Assembly: GCA_019044685.2 (NCBI GenBank)
Contig: JAGTXX020000011.1
Location: 558,001 to 622,000 of the forward strand
Reading direction: 5' to 3'
Length of the DNA: 64,000 nt
Origin: Nannochloris sp. 'desiccata'
Taxonomy: Eukaryota; Chlorophyta; Trebouxiophyceae; Chlorellales; Chlorellaceae
Both the position numbers and the translations under genes were made by a program. This document shows, one piece after another, positions 53,115 to 64,000 of the stretch (the stretch's first letter is position 1; each line of letters begins with the position of its first letter). The notes under the pieces were generated by a model. That model saw only the letters and a program-made list of their open reading frames with translations, was not told the origin of the DNA and made no database searches.

Positions 53115-54770
53115 TTATTCTTCTAATTTCACTACCCCATAATCTTTAAGAATCCTTTCAGCAGTTAATTTCGCCCCAATAAAACACAGTGGCACCCCAT
53201 TCCCAGGCCGTGTTGATGCCCCTACGAAATACAAACCATTAATTGCATCGTCTTTGTCAGCTGGTCGGAATAAACTTAATTGATCTAAAGTATGGGATAA
53301 CCCGAACGCAGCACCGTGTTGTACACCGTATCGTTCCTTCCATTGTGGGGGCGTTATGATCATCTCGTGTGCTATCAATTTTGAAACATCACCGATGCCG
53401 GCAGTTTTAAATGAATCGACGATTCTCTCTCGCCCAGCAGTAACTAACTCGTCGTAAATAGTACAACTATCATTTTCAGAAGCACTATTGTACGTACCCG
53501 TTTTCTTGGCTTTTAATTGCATGTGTGCGACCGGTAACAAGATCATTACGCTGTCACAACCTTCAGGGGCCGCAGTGGGATCTGTCCTAGAAGGAACGTG
53601 GACATAAAAATTAGGAAATTCAGGGAGCTCTCGAGGTGTAGCTGCAGGTTTCCAGGCCGCTTCAAACTTTTCTGATAAAAATACATTATGGTGTGCCAAA
53701 CCCTCTAATTTGCCCTTGATACACCAATTGTATGCAATAACACCGGCGCTGTACTTGAGATTTGACAACTTCTTTGTTTGTTTCAGGGCGTAGTCGGCGA
53801 CGCTTGCTATGGGACTTTGATGTAATAGAGAATACGCAGCAGGCAAATCACGGTTGCACACAACTACATCAGCTTCTATATAATCTCCACTCGTTGTTCT
53901 AACCCCTTGTACTGCTCCATTTTGTCCTACTTCTATGCTTGCTACTTCCGATTGGGTTCTAATTTCAACTCCGCAATTTTTTATTGCTGCCTCTAAGCCA
54001 TCCCGCACAGATTGAAAGCCTCCACGTGGATACCAGACCCCATCAGTCAGCTCCGTCCCTGCAAGGAGGCTAAACACTGCTGGGGCGCTGCCTGGACTCA
54101 GCCCCACATAGAGATCTTGAAAAGTAAAAGCCGCTCTCAGTCGAGGGTCTCGAAAAAACTTTCTCATAACCATATCATGAGGACCCAGCATCTGCCAAGG
54201 ATTAATACTTGACAATTTCGGTAGTAAGTCGAACAAATTTTTGGCATTTTTCAGTTCGTCGAACGACCTATCGATAAAATAAGGCATACCGACGTCCAAA
54301 TGAGATTTGGCCATTGCTAGAAATTTGAAAAAAGAAGCACCTGCACCAGGTTCTAGCTCCTCCAACTGCGTCGCCATGTCGTCGGGGTTATTCAGCAGGT
54401 CTATACTGTATCCTGGGGAAGAAGGAAAGAAGACTCGATAGGCAGCCGGTTCAATTCGGCGAATGTCAACGACAGAGGCCATAGGGGTGCCCAGGGCTTT
54501 GAAGGTTTCTTCGTATTTTTGTGGAAAGAGTAGCAATGAAGGGCCTGTGTCGAATCTCCACCCATTGATGTTTTCAGATTGGACTCTTCCACCCAACTCA
54601 GCATTCTTTTCTAACAGTTTAACGCTGCAGCCTGCACGGGCAAGTCGGCCTGCGGAAGCCAGACCGCCAGCACCACCTCCGACTACTACAACTTTTGGTG
54701 GTGATGTGGCAATGCCACTGGCATCGGCGGAAAATATTTTCGACATGGCTGACGCTGAAATGGTAAGCAT
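53115..54770 (-). CDS. CrtI-type FAD carotenoid desaturase/isomerase
   Basis: A single-exon 551-residue flavoprotein. An N-terminal Rossmann motif (KVVVVGGGAGGLASAGRLAR, then LLEKNAELGGRVQ) binds FAD. FDTGPSLLLFPQKYEETFK and the C-terminal STRPGNGVPLCFIGAKLTAE are the signatures of the bacterial phytoene desaturase CrtI and of the plant carotenoid isomerase CRTISO. The ending resembles bacterial CrtI more than plant PDS. Several green algae carry such CrtI-like enzymes besides the plant PDS/ZDS/CRTISO set; their substrates are not firmly known. The N-terminal stretch of about 25 residues, rich in Ser/Ala, could target plastids. Convergent with the cap methyltransferase, with 77 bases between stops. 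Confidence 0.83.
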   Translation of the reverse strand: MLTISASAMSKIFSADASGIATSPPKVVVVGGGAGGLASAGRLARAGCSVKLLEKNAELGGRVQSENINGWRFDTGPSLLLFPQKYEETFKALGTPMASVVDIRRIEPAAYRVFFPSSPGYSIDLLNNPDDMATQLEELEPGAGASFFKFLAMAKSHLDVGMPYFIDRSFDELKNAKNLFDLLPKLSSINPWQMLGPHDMVMRKFFRDPRLRAAFTFQDLYVGLSPGSAPAVFSLLAGTELTDGVWYPRGGFQSVRDGLEAAIKNCGVEIRTQSEVASIEVGQNGAVQGVRTTSGDYIEADVVVCNRDLPAAYSLLHQSPIASVADYALKQTKKLSNLKYSAGVIAYNWCIKGKLEGLAHHNVFLSEKFEAAWKPAATPRELPEFPNFYVHVPSRTDPTAAPEGCDSVMILLPVAHMQLKAKKTGTYNSASENDSCTIYDELVTAGRERIVDSFKTAGIGDVSKLIAHEMIITPPQWKERYGVQHGAAFGLSHTLDQLSLFRPADKDDAINGLYFVGASTRPGNGVPLCFIGAKLTAERILKDYGVVKLEE

Positions 54771-55151
54771 GGCAGTGTTTTCAGTGGGTTAGGACTGTTA
54801 GAGCACTGAAACAATTTGATCAACGAAAGCAGAGAAACCCGGCCTTTGGGGGATTAACTCCATAAGCAGCTCTGTTTACACTATCTTAAAGATTTTTCAA
54901 ACAAACCATTAACAATATCAGGCTTAATTTGATTCTTTTAAAACCTGGATATCTGTTTCCCCAAGTTTTGGTTTACATTACAAAAGCTTGGTGCGTGTTA
55001 ATTCTAAAGAGCATGGATGATAACCGCTGTATAAAATATTCAGATATTGCTTTAGGTATCTGATGCCCTCTTTGCTGTCGTTTGGCATTTTATCGACACT
55101 AGATCACTTATTCAAATCATAATCAAAGTTTAATCTAAAACGTTAAACACA
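54771..55151. promoter_or_regulatory. Divergent region, CrtI-type and TVP23 genes
   Basis: 381 bases that should carry both promoters. No coding frame, repeat or RNA gene is seen. Confidence 0.35.
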
Positions 55152-55817
55152 ATGCCAGAAGCAGCTGCAGATGATAATGCTCCTGGACATCCTACAGCTG
55201 GAATATTTCTTCTCCTGTTCAAAGGAGGAGCCATGGCTTACTATATAATTTGTGGAATTCTGCCTTTCAATTTTGTTTTAAACTTTTGCATAGTGACCTT
55301 TCTCCTAGTTTGCGACTTCTGGACAGTAAGCAATAGTCACATTGTATACACTCTGCGATGCTGATCTATCACAACAGCATTGTCTTCTCTGCGTGCCTCT
55401 TTTTCTCCTGCTCTCACCGCCTTTTCTCAAATTTCCCCTCTTTCATAATAACAGGTAAAGAATGTATCTGGCAGACTCATGGTGGGTCTACGATGGTGGA
55501 ACGAAGTTTCAGAAACTGGTGGCAATGAATGGAAATTTGAGTCTCTTCAAGAAGGTCAGCGGGCGATCAACAAGCACGATGCTCGAATGTTTTGGACAGT
55601 TCTTTATGCTACCCCCGTCATGTGGGTAGTTCTAGGTATAGTAGCATTCCTCAAGCTAAATGTAGAGTATTTCTTGTTGGTAGTAATAGCAGTGCTGCTT
55701 AGTTCTGCTAACTTGTTTGGTTATTTGAAGTGCAGCAAGGCAGCACAGAATCAGTTGCAAGGGCTGCGGTCGCAGTTGTTTGCTCAAGGCTTGCGAGCGT
55801 ACTTTACTAGAAGTTGA
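55152..55817 (+). CDS. TVP23: TVP23/FAM18 Golgi membrane protein
   Basis: Exons 55152-55325 and 55455-55817 give 178 residues. The splice restores the family signature [20 protein letters not shown]. Four hydrophobic segments frame it: AGIFLLLFKGGAMAYYIICG, NFVLNFCIVTFLLVCDFW, TVLYATPVMWVVLGIVAFL and FLLVVIAVLLSSANLFGYL. These proteins sit in Golgi and trans-Golgi vesicles and take part in late Golgi trafficking. ARMFWTVLYATPV and NLFGYLKCSK are also typical. No unusual residues are seen. A TGTAA lies at 55886-55890, 69 bases past the stop. Confidence 0.93.
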
Positions 55818-55885
55818 GTAGTATGAACTATAGAATTTGTGTCTGTATTTGATGGAATATCTGAATAGATCGTGCTGAAAGCTGA

Positions 55886-55890
55886 TGTAA
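55886..55890 (+). terminator. TGTAA poly(A)-type signal of the TVP23 gene
   Basis: TGTAA followed by an A9 run, 69 bases past the stop. Confidence 0.45.
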
Positions 55891-56070
55891 AAAAAAATGA
55901 GAGAACAGGGAGAAGACTAGGCGCCGTCGAGCCGGCATTTTCAACTTTGCAGACTCTCTAAATTACCCATAATAATTAGACTAACTGAATATATTTATTA
56001 AAATAGTAGATAAAACAGCAGCTAGTTCAATTATTTTTCAATTTCAATGCTAACTTTTTGAATAAATAAC

Positions 56071-57316
56071 ATGGCATCTGAAATCAATGGCGATGCAGGA
56101 GTGCCCGCTGCAGCTTCGGAGGTAACTATTTACACTGCAACAAATACGAGAATAACATACTTAATGCAACTAAAACTTATCCAGTGCATTTCCTCCCAAG
56201 CTCTGTTTTCCCTGACCACCATTGATCTCTTCCAATTTGCAGGCGGTGCTGGTGCCGTCAGAGCAACTCCCTGAAGACGCTATACAAATCCGTGGCCACG
56301 ATTTCAACGACCCTAGCGACATAGATTCTGTTATGTTATCTATGCTAGCTACAGGATTACAAGCTACAGCTCTAGGCCAGGCTATAAATGAAGTGAACCG
56401 GATGCTCTCATGGCGTCTCTCTCAAGAACCTCTCCTTCCAGACGATAAATGCCCTGATCCTGCACAGCGCGCTACTACACGATGTAAAATTTTCCTGGGA
56501 TACACATCAAATCTCGTCTCTGCAGGTGTTCGTGAGCATATTCGCTACCTCGTTCAACACCGCCTTGTGGACGTTCTCGTAACGACAGCAGGAGGCATTG
56601 AAGAGGATCTTATCAAGTGTATGGCACCCACCTATGTTGGAGATTTTCAATTAAAAGGGGCAGATTTAAGAAAACGCGGCCTTAATCGTGTAGGCAACAT
56701 GCTTGTACCAAATTCCAATTATTGTAAATTTGAAGATTGGGTAATGCCAATTTTGGACGCCATGGTACTGGAACAGGAACAAAACGGCACTTCGTGGACA
56801 CCATCACGTGTTATTGAACGTCTAGGCATCGAAATAAATCACCCAGATTCAATTTGTTACTGGGCAGCAAAAAATAAAATTCCTATTTTTTGCCCTGCGC
56901 TCACTGATGGGTCTCTAGGAGATATGCTGTATTTCCACACGTACAAGTCATCTCCAGTGCTTAAAATAGAGATCGTAGAAGACATTCGTCTTATGAATGA
57001 TCAAGCATTAAAAGCAGCGCCTAGAAAAACGGGGGTGCTTATTCTTGGTGGCGGTGTCCCCAAGCATCATATTTGTAATGCGAACCTAATGAAGAACGGC
57101 GCTGATTTTGCTGTGTATTTGAATACTGCACAGGAATTCGATGGCAGTGATAGCGGGGCAAGGCCAGATGAAGCTGTCTCGTGGGGTAAAATTCGACCTG
57201 AAGCCACACCAGTCAAAGTTTATGGGGATGCATCGATATTACTTCCGCTGTTGATCAGTCAGACGTTTTTGAAGGAAGTCGAAAAGAGAGGGAAAGAAGA
57301 GAAAGATTCTGTTTGA
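56071..57316 (+). CDS. DHPS: Deoxyhypusine synthase
   Basis: A short exon (56071-56121) and exon 56243-57316 join in phase 0 for 374 residues. The enzyme uses NAD and spermidine to modify one lysine of eIF5A, the first step of hypusine formation. Conserved segments include [73 protein letters not shown] and [17 protein letters not shown], the last with the catalytic lysine. The length matches human and plant enzymes. No missing residues were noticed. TGTAA at 57351-57355 lies 35 bases past the stop. Confidence 0.97.
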
Positions 57317-57741
57317 TACGCTAGAGATACTTGTATTGCTAGTAAAAAATTGTAACGTTGATCTCGTCTATAGAACCCAAGTTTTCTTAGCCTTGGCAGC
57401 CCTCTTGATATAAAGAGGGGAGGCCCTCTCGGAGTCTTGCCGCCAAAACTCACCTAATGAGACCTAATGATCCATCGACTAAACAATGCTTTTTTACAGC
57501 AGATGTTAACCTATTCACTTGCCTATTGAGAAGCCTGCGGATCGATTGCATCTGGAATATTATGAACTAGATGATTAAAATTACAGAATTCTGAGATTTA
57601 TACATCCCCTACCAAACAAACGACCCAGTGCTTTATGTTTTTCCTACTCCCTTTTCAACCTTTGATGAAAACTGAGTGTGTGCTATTTTACAGCGTGTAA
57701 ACATGTATATAGAGAAGGTTTATATACTGAAATCAGGTATT
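57317..57741. other. Gap between the convergent deoxyhypusine synthase and Sec39 genes
   Basis: 425 bases. Two poly(A)-type signals face each other: TGTAA on the plus strand at 57351-57355, and TTACA (minus-strand TGTAA) at 57688-57692, 50 bases past the Sec39 gene stop. Nothing else was seen. Confidence 0.45.
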
Positions 57742-60700
57742 CTATCGTCCCAAGTGTTCTAAAGCAGCTGCTGCTTCTACAGGCATTCTTTTCAAAACCT
57801 CCTCTGCACACGTGCCTGCACCACCAAGGACAGCCCGCACAGCAGGCTCCAATTCTATCTCCTCTTCAGTGGAAGAAAGATCAATGCCTTGTTTTCCGCG
57901 ATTTGATTTAGCGCCTGCGTGTAGTAAACGTGACAATACAGTAGAACCAGAGTCCAGTATTCTTAGGAAAGAATGAGTCCCTGCGTGTTGCATTGCCACC
58001 CAGGCAGCTGCAGAGATATTCCCACTGCGACTGCCGGTGCCACTCGTGCCAAGAACAAGCTGTGCTGCAAGAGCGACAGCCAGCCCTGTCCGTGGTGGCA
58101 ACTGTTGAATATGACTACCAGTATTTGTACTACCTCGTGGTACGGCAAAAAACGCCGCGTCATCTTTCTCTAAAAGCGCTCGGCATACCTGTTTAAACAC
58201 TCCAGGGTTCTGTCGAGCGAGGTCGGCAATAAGGCCCTGCCGATGCAGTGCAGCGACGGCAAGTGGGGTCAGCCCAGGTAATCCTTGCAAATCATCTCCT
58301 GATTGTAAAGAGACAATCTTAGCCCACTCGTTGTGTTGAATTCGTCTATAAGGCAACAACAAAGCCACTGCGGCAGCAGCGACGGTGCCAAGGGCCGAAT
58401 CTGCTGCTGCGACAAGTGCCTCGGCGCCACCCTCTCTAACTAAGACCCTTTGCTTTTTAGATACTTCTGTAGCGCCACTAGAAGTAGTAATAGCAGCAGC
58501 AGCAGCTACATCCAGAGCAGCAATAACGGTGTCTAAAGACCCCTGTGTTAGCAACGCAGTTAAAGTACGAGTCCAAACTTCGTGTAGAGGGTCAAGAGCG
58601 AGCGTGCCATTGTCATTGTCATTATCATCACCTTCAGAACTGCAACCAATAAAGGCTCCATCTAAAACTTCACTAAGGACCACCACCACGGCAGACAGCT
58701 GTTCGACAGTGGCAGCGCTATCTACCAACTTCATAAGAGCAGATTCAGTGGATTCTAGCGAGCTAAAGTCCTCGGGAGTGATTGCTGCTTGTTTAAGAGC
58801 AGATGGCCATGAGGCAGCCAACGCAGCTGCAGCTCGACTATGAAGCAAGGTCTCTGCGTGTTTGTACGCAGCTCCAGTGGTGGAAGAAATTGTAACAGCG
58901 CCTTCAGGGGGTTGCCAGCCTTGCCACATAGTATAACCAAGAGAGCCCAGCATTTGAATGACTTGCAAGTGTGCTTCTACAGCAGCGGCGTCGGTGCTGC
59001 CACTTTGATGTTCTGCAGCGTGGGTTTGAAGCAAGGACCAGACCCTTGATCGGGTAGTTTCAAGAAGATGGTCCATAGAATCAGGTAGAATATCTAAAGC
59101 TCGGATGACTCCATATAAGTTCTGAACAGCGTCGCCAACAGAGAGTGGCTGCACATCTTCAGTCGATATTGCAGAGGTGGTGGAGGGGCTGCCTCCTTGA
59201 AGGGCACCAAGAGCGTTATTCACAGCATTCTCTGCTGCTTGAAAAACAATCTCCTCATCTTCAACTGCTTTTACTACCCAAGAGCCGATTTCTTTGCATG
59301 CTTCTGCTATGTTTGTTATAGCACCAAAGCTGCAGCCATCAGAAAAGAGGGTCGACAGGAAGTTTATAAGCAACTTCAGTTTCTGAGATCCAGCGGTCAT
59401 AGCATCATAAGCAGCAGCAGCAGCAGTGTCTTCTTCTCCTATTTCTTCTCGCAGTTCGGGTATCAAGGTTTGTAGATACTGCACCTGGTGCTCAAGAAGA
59501 TCATCTTGGCAGGTAGCTTCGATTTGCAGCAAGACAGTAAGCCGAACACGTTCTTTCTGCAAGAACGTTGCCGTCGATGGAGTGCTGCTTGTTTCACTGG
59601 CAGACCTCAAGGCAGCCAAGGCACTTTCAAGTACAGCAAGCGATTGCCGTGGGGATAAAAACACAGGTAATGGTTCTGAAGGGAATTTAATTGGTGGAGG
59701 GCCATTGAGACACGTAAATGCAGCCGTGGCAATACAGTCAGCAGTAGAGGCGCCACGGAAAAGTTCTTCTAGTTTAGTTCTCTGTTGAGCTTGAACGCCT
59801 TCAGCCATGGCCAGCGCAGACAATTCTTTGCAAAGAGTCACAACATACACGGTACTGGCCGTGACCGGGTAGTAGAAGCTAGTAGAAGACCTGGAAGAAA
59901 TATCTAACGCCACAGCGTGCTGCTTTGCCACAGCATCCACAGCAAAGGCCAATGCAGCAGCGATAGTGTACTCACAGTGCTCTAACAACTGCTGAATAAC
60001 CGCCGCAGATAACGTGTCTATAGGAGTAATAGAACTTGCTTCTGAGTAACGCTCTTTCAATAAATGCATTGTAGGGTTTAAGAAAATGTTGACGTCTGCA
60101 TGTGTGCAGGCAGCGTGGAGAGCAGTAATAGCTTCAGCCAGGCCATCAAGGACACCAGAAGCCGCCGTATACTCTTCTTGAGAAATAGAAGGGGTATCAA
60201 TAGTGGCGGCGGTGGGGGTGGTAACGCTGGCGCAATGCTGGAAGCACTCTCCACAGAGGTGAAGAACCCAAACCAACCACTCAACTTCTACTTTAGAACT
60301 GCCAGCAGTGCTTAATTGAGGGTACACCTGGCTTAAAATTGCAGACACTGTTTCTATTGGCTTTGTTTCTAGTAAAGAGCTCCACACATTCGCTACATCA
60401 CGCTCTGCTGCTGCTTGGAGCGAAGCTGAAGCTTGACCAGAAGGTGAGTTTTTCTTCAGCTGGCGGTGGTGCACCATCCTTGTCAAGACTGCAATAGCAT
60501 ATGCCAGCTGCACTTCCCGAAAATCGACTCCACACCTCTCAGCCAGAGTAAGAGCTTCCTCTAAGGAAGCCTGGCGGCCAGTGGCAGTAATAGAAACATC
60601 CTCGTTGTCGGCTGCTCCAAGAATTTCTTCTTCTTCTTCCTCATCACCGCCATCAACAGAATGAACAATTGTAGTTTTCTCACCACGTCCTGCACTAGCT

Positions 60701-63700
60701 GCCAACTGAAGTACCACACTCCTCTGCGCTTCAGCACCACCTTCCATCCAATTTTCTGCGGAATAGTGGCCAGGAAGAAGCTGAGCGACACGCTGAGCAT
60801 CAGCGCACGAGACAAGATGTTGACACATATCTAAAATAAAAGATTCAAGATACTCTAAATCTATGACATTCACGCTCTTTTTACTGGCGGCTTCTTCTGC
60901 TGTTGTGGTAGCACTGAGTACGTGCAGAGCTGCAGAAAGAAGCTCTTGTGGGGATAAAAATAGCAACTCCCTGTACGTATAGGTGGCATCAGTAGGATGT
61001 TTTTCAGCCGCTCCCTGAGCAGTGGTGTCTGCAGGTGTCTCTAAGCGTTCCTCCAGAGCTTGCTGCTGGTGCTGCGTGGATACCAATGCCTGCAAATAAG
61101 AGAGAGAAACGTTGTATATTCGTATTAGAAAAATATATATACGAGTAAAAACATTGGCACTGTTAATTCAAAACAACAAAAACAATATTTATCCAGATGA
61201 TACCGTCTCCTTACCAACATGGATGCTGAAGCAATACCAACAATATACGCCTGCCTCAAGGCTGCAGGATCAAGACCTACACGCTGCATTTGTACACTCG
61301 CAGCCCACTGCTTCTGCCCTTCAACACCTAGAGTATGTAAACAACTACAGGCCAGCAGCCCGTCTTCAGCTGAGCCGCTGCCTATTAACAATATAGTATC
61401 TAGTGCTTCTTTTAAAGGCTGCATATAGGGTGTGGTGACTATATCCCTACCACTAGCAGTATCTTTACTCGTACTAAGAGAGCCAGTGTGTTCGGGTATG
61501 GACCAAATTTCCGAGTCACCCGCAGCCCCTGAATCAGACGCTTGCCAACAATGCAGCTGCCCTTCCAACTCCTCTGCCGAAGCAAACCGCATAGCATAGG
61601 CAAGTAAACGTCGCCTTTCAGATTCACTACTGCATGGTTCTTCCATAGCAACGCGTGCTGCGATTTGCCACCCTTCACGAGAACCTTCGTACGCTAATTG
61701 CATTGCAACATCTTCTGCTAATCGTGGTTGGCCTAGGGCTAGAGCTGCTTCAGCTATCAAAGACAACACCGCTGCTTTCTTCAAGCCAGTTTTCAACGAT
61801 TTTGACAATTCCAGTAACCCTTCAATATCTTTCAATGCCTTTAACGGCGCTGTAGCGATCGCTTTTTGTATTAACGTTGCTTTATCAGGCTGCTGTCGGA
61901 GTTGGAGCGGCGGCATTTCGATTCCTAAAGCTCGTAATTTTGCAGCTGCGTGAATAAAGGATGCTTCTTCTAATGCAGCTTTACTATCAGGCAAGGTCTT
62001 TAACACGTCTAAAGCTCTACGAACGGTCGCATCATCAGGATTTTCTTCAGAATACACAGCATCCCTCGCAGCATCGAGCACCAACTCTTCTTTCAAAACT
62101 GTATTTTCTAGTGCAGCGAGGTGTTTCTGTGCTGGGCGAAGCTGGCCACACCGTAGAAGAGCTCTACACATCTCTGCACGGATGTCTTCTATAGGCAAAG
62201 CTTGTAATCCAGAAGACTGTGCAGTTCGTAAATCTGCCCAAAGATCCACCCACCGGCTTTCTGCTGGCTGTGCTCTCGCTACTCTAGCTAACAGCGTCCG
62301 TACCATGATTAAAATATCATCCATGGTAGCATCTCGTACTCCACAAAGTGAGGTGGATAACCCATGTTTTGTTAATACCCGTGCTGCAGTGAGATGCCCG
62401 TGGACTTGAGCTATAGTAGCTAGTAACGCCTGTTTTTCATCTTGTTCAGAAGCCGTGTCGCTCTCTGTTGCTTCAACAGCAGCGTGTAATAGCTTCTCCT
62501 GTAAAGACCATGCTTCAAAGGAATGGCATGCATACGCTGCTGCGCATGCTGCGGAGGCGAGATCGCCTGCTGTTTCAAAAACAGCTGGTCGTTGAGCTTC
62601 TAATTGAATAAATGCAACTACCCAAGACAAACGAGTTGCCGCTTCTGCTTCCAGTGCATGACGTACTATTTTTCTAATAGGCTTTGTTTCGGTACTCAAC
62701 TGGTTTAAAAAAGGTATAATAATGCGAGGAATATCTTCCGCGAGGTCATCGCTTTCAGTAAGATGAAACAAAATTTGAAGTCTACCTACGTTATCTCGAG
62801 CGGCAAATGAACCCAAATCCATTCTCCACACCGTAGCGGTACTTGGAAATAATGCGTTGCTACCTCCTTCTTGGTCGTCATTACGTTCTTCTTCATCACT
62901 GCTACTATTGCCATCGTTACTGCCATTACTATTACTGCGCGCTGCGGCCAGCTTAACAATCATTAATAGCTGTTGTGCGGCTCGGTGGAGGTCCGCCACT
63001 GGTTGACTTTCCGGGCCATAATGTAACACTGCACGAGTAGTTTCTAGCAGTTCCATAGCTGCAGGGAGTTGTCCTGTAAGCCTATCTACAGACACAGCGC
63101 GTCGGCGAGCCCAGGAAGCGATTTGGGTTTCAGTTGGTGGGGAATATCTGGGAGTACCAGCTTGGACTAAATTTTCCGTCGCAGTTACAAGAGCAGCAGG
63201 AGGTGGGTTGAAACTATTGCTTTTCCCGTTGTTATTATTATTTCCCTGCTGATCTTGTTGCCGACGGAGGAGAGTATACACGCTGTTTATCTCTACCCAG
63301 TCAGATGTTCGCGGGAGCGTCGGCGGTGCTCCTTGTAAAGAAAGGATCTGACGTAATAATGATTCAATGCTCTTCGCAGCAAAAGTTTCCGGAGCACAAC
63401 TTAGAATCTCTAATATATATGGAGCTAAAGAGTAAGGATGGGAGTCTAGCAACACAGTAAGGGCTGCAAAGTTTCCACATGAAGTTGCTGATTGAGCTAC
63501 GTGTATTATGTTTGCGCTGCGAAGCTCGGTATAGAGCTGGGCATTAAAAGACCTGCGGTGCGGAGATTCAATTAAGCGAAATAATAGTTAATTATTGACA
63601 ATCTGCAGTACCATGTCCCAGTATATACCATAAAATACCACACAATACCCAATTAGATCCCCTGCACCTACCCCTGGCTTAGCTTGAGTGCAGTAGCTAC

Positions 63701-63925
63701 TCGATCATAGTGCTGCAATGTCTCAAGGCGGCGTAATGCCCACCACCACTCTTCATCGTTCTGAGGCGCCCATCCTGGACCTCCAGCCCTGAGGTGCGCA
63801 TCTATGAGTTCAAGGCATTTTTCCAAACCGGCCAGCTGCTCTTCAGCAGAGTCAGCAACGCTCTGGAGCGCCTGCTCAATTGATGATCGAGCTTTGGCGT
63901 CACTGATCACTGTCGCAGACATCAC
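57742..63925 (-). CDS. NBAS/MIP2-like Sec39-domain protein, N-terminus missing
   Basis: Three exons lie in the window: 63672-63925, 61215-63552 and 57742-61089. They encode about 1979 residues with matching phases. The family match rests on SCGNFAALTVLLDSHPYSLA followed by PYILEILSCAPETFAAKSIE, which corresponds to the Sec39 start of plant MIP2 and animal NBAS. These are subunits of the ER Dsl1/NRZ tether that captures COPI vesicles returning from the Golgi. The rest is a long helical solenoid, Ala/Leu-rich, with low-complexity inserts. An ATG at 63925 is available, but family members have a WD40 region of several hundred residues before this point, and the frame is open to the window end, so I treat the gene as cut off. 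Confidence in the family is moderate to good. Confidence 0.72.
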
Positions 63926-64000
63926 TGCTGCGTTGTTAAATTGATCATAATATCCTATAGATTGTATTAAATGTATATCTTTAATTGCACCGGCGTTCTG

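Noticed and set aside
1..64000. tRNA, rRNA, spliceosomal snRNA, CRISPR array or intact transposon
   Set aside because: I looked for characteristic conserved words and terminal repeats and found none that I could defend by eye; a covariance-model scan would be decisive.

Overview
The window is nuclear DNA of a photosynthetic eukaryote, most likely a chlorophyte green alga; I cannot name the species. The evidence is as follows. Genes are monocistronic with short GT-AG introns. Plastid-directed proteins of the green lineage are present: a quinolinate synthase with an N-terminal SufE domain, a CURT1/CAAD thylakoid protein, an HCF173-like SDR-CIA30 protein and a PPR protein. There is a plant-type CIPK kinase and a Jas-PHD-GNAT chromatin factor, and a bifunctional peptide-amidating enzyme. 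Several 3' ends carry TGTAA, the chlorophyte polyadenylation signal. No bacterial operon, prophage, CRISPR array, tRNA, rRNA or intact transposon was seen.

Layout. 1-4 kb: the tail of a GT8 glycosyltransferase, a small FHA protein, and three neighbouring genes for small secreted cysteine-rich proteins that share one unrecognised six-cysteine motif. 4-13 kb, all on the minus strand: an HCF173-like plastid protein, a PPR protein, and a CIPK-like kinase with two regulatory NAF/KA1 modules and a GC-AG intron. 13-23 kb: tRNA-guanine transglycosylase, RGP1, a BRCA1-like RING-BRCT protein, a 1.2 kb gene-free stretch with repeats, a CURT1-like protein, isoprenylcysteine methyltransferase and a cysteine-containing unknown. 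23-39 kb: an IDM1-like chromatin regulator with a duplicated Jas-PHD module, a probable small unrecognised gene, NadA, a CHY zinc-finger protein, a two-RRM RNA-binding protein, a LON-domain protein and a 146-residue unknown. 39-54 kb: the amidating monooxygenase, a LigB/DODA dioxygenase, an RMDN-like TPR protein, complex I NDUFV1, an unrecognised multispanning membrane protein, PurD, the mRNA cap methyltransferase and a CrtI-type carotenoid enzyme. 55-64 kb: TVP23, deoxyhypusine synthase and an NBAS/MIP2-like Sec39 protein that runs off the window.

The genes are not one pathway. Some themes recur. Plastid biology: HCF173-like, PPR, CURT1, NadA, CrtI, PurD. Secretory traffic: RGP1, TVP23, the Sec39 protein, ICMT, and the secreted or anchored PAM and cysteine-rich proteins. 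RNA and translation: TGT, cap methyltransferase, RRM protein, deoxyhypusine synthase. The best candidates for something undescribed are the cysteine-rich trio at 1.4-4.0 kb, the double-NAF kinase, the repeated Jas-PHD module, and three genes of no recognised family at 28.1, 38.6 and 48.2 kb.

All exon models were read by eye from splice consensus, reading-frame continuity and family resemblance. Transcription start and end points were not determined.
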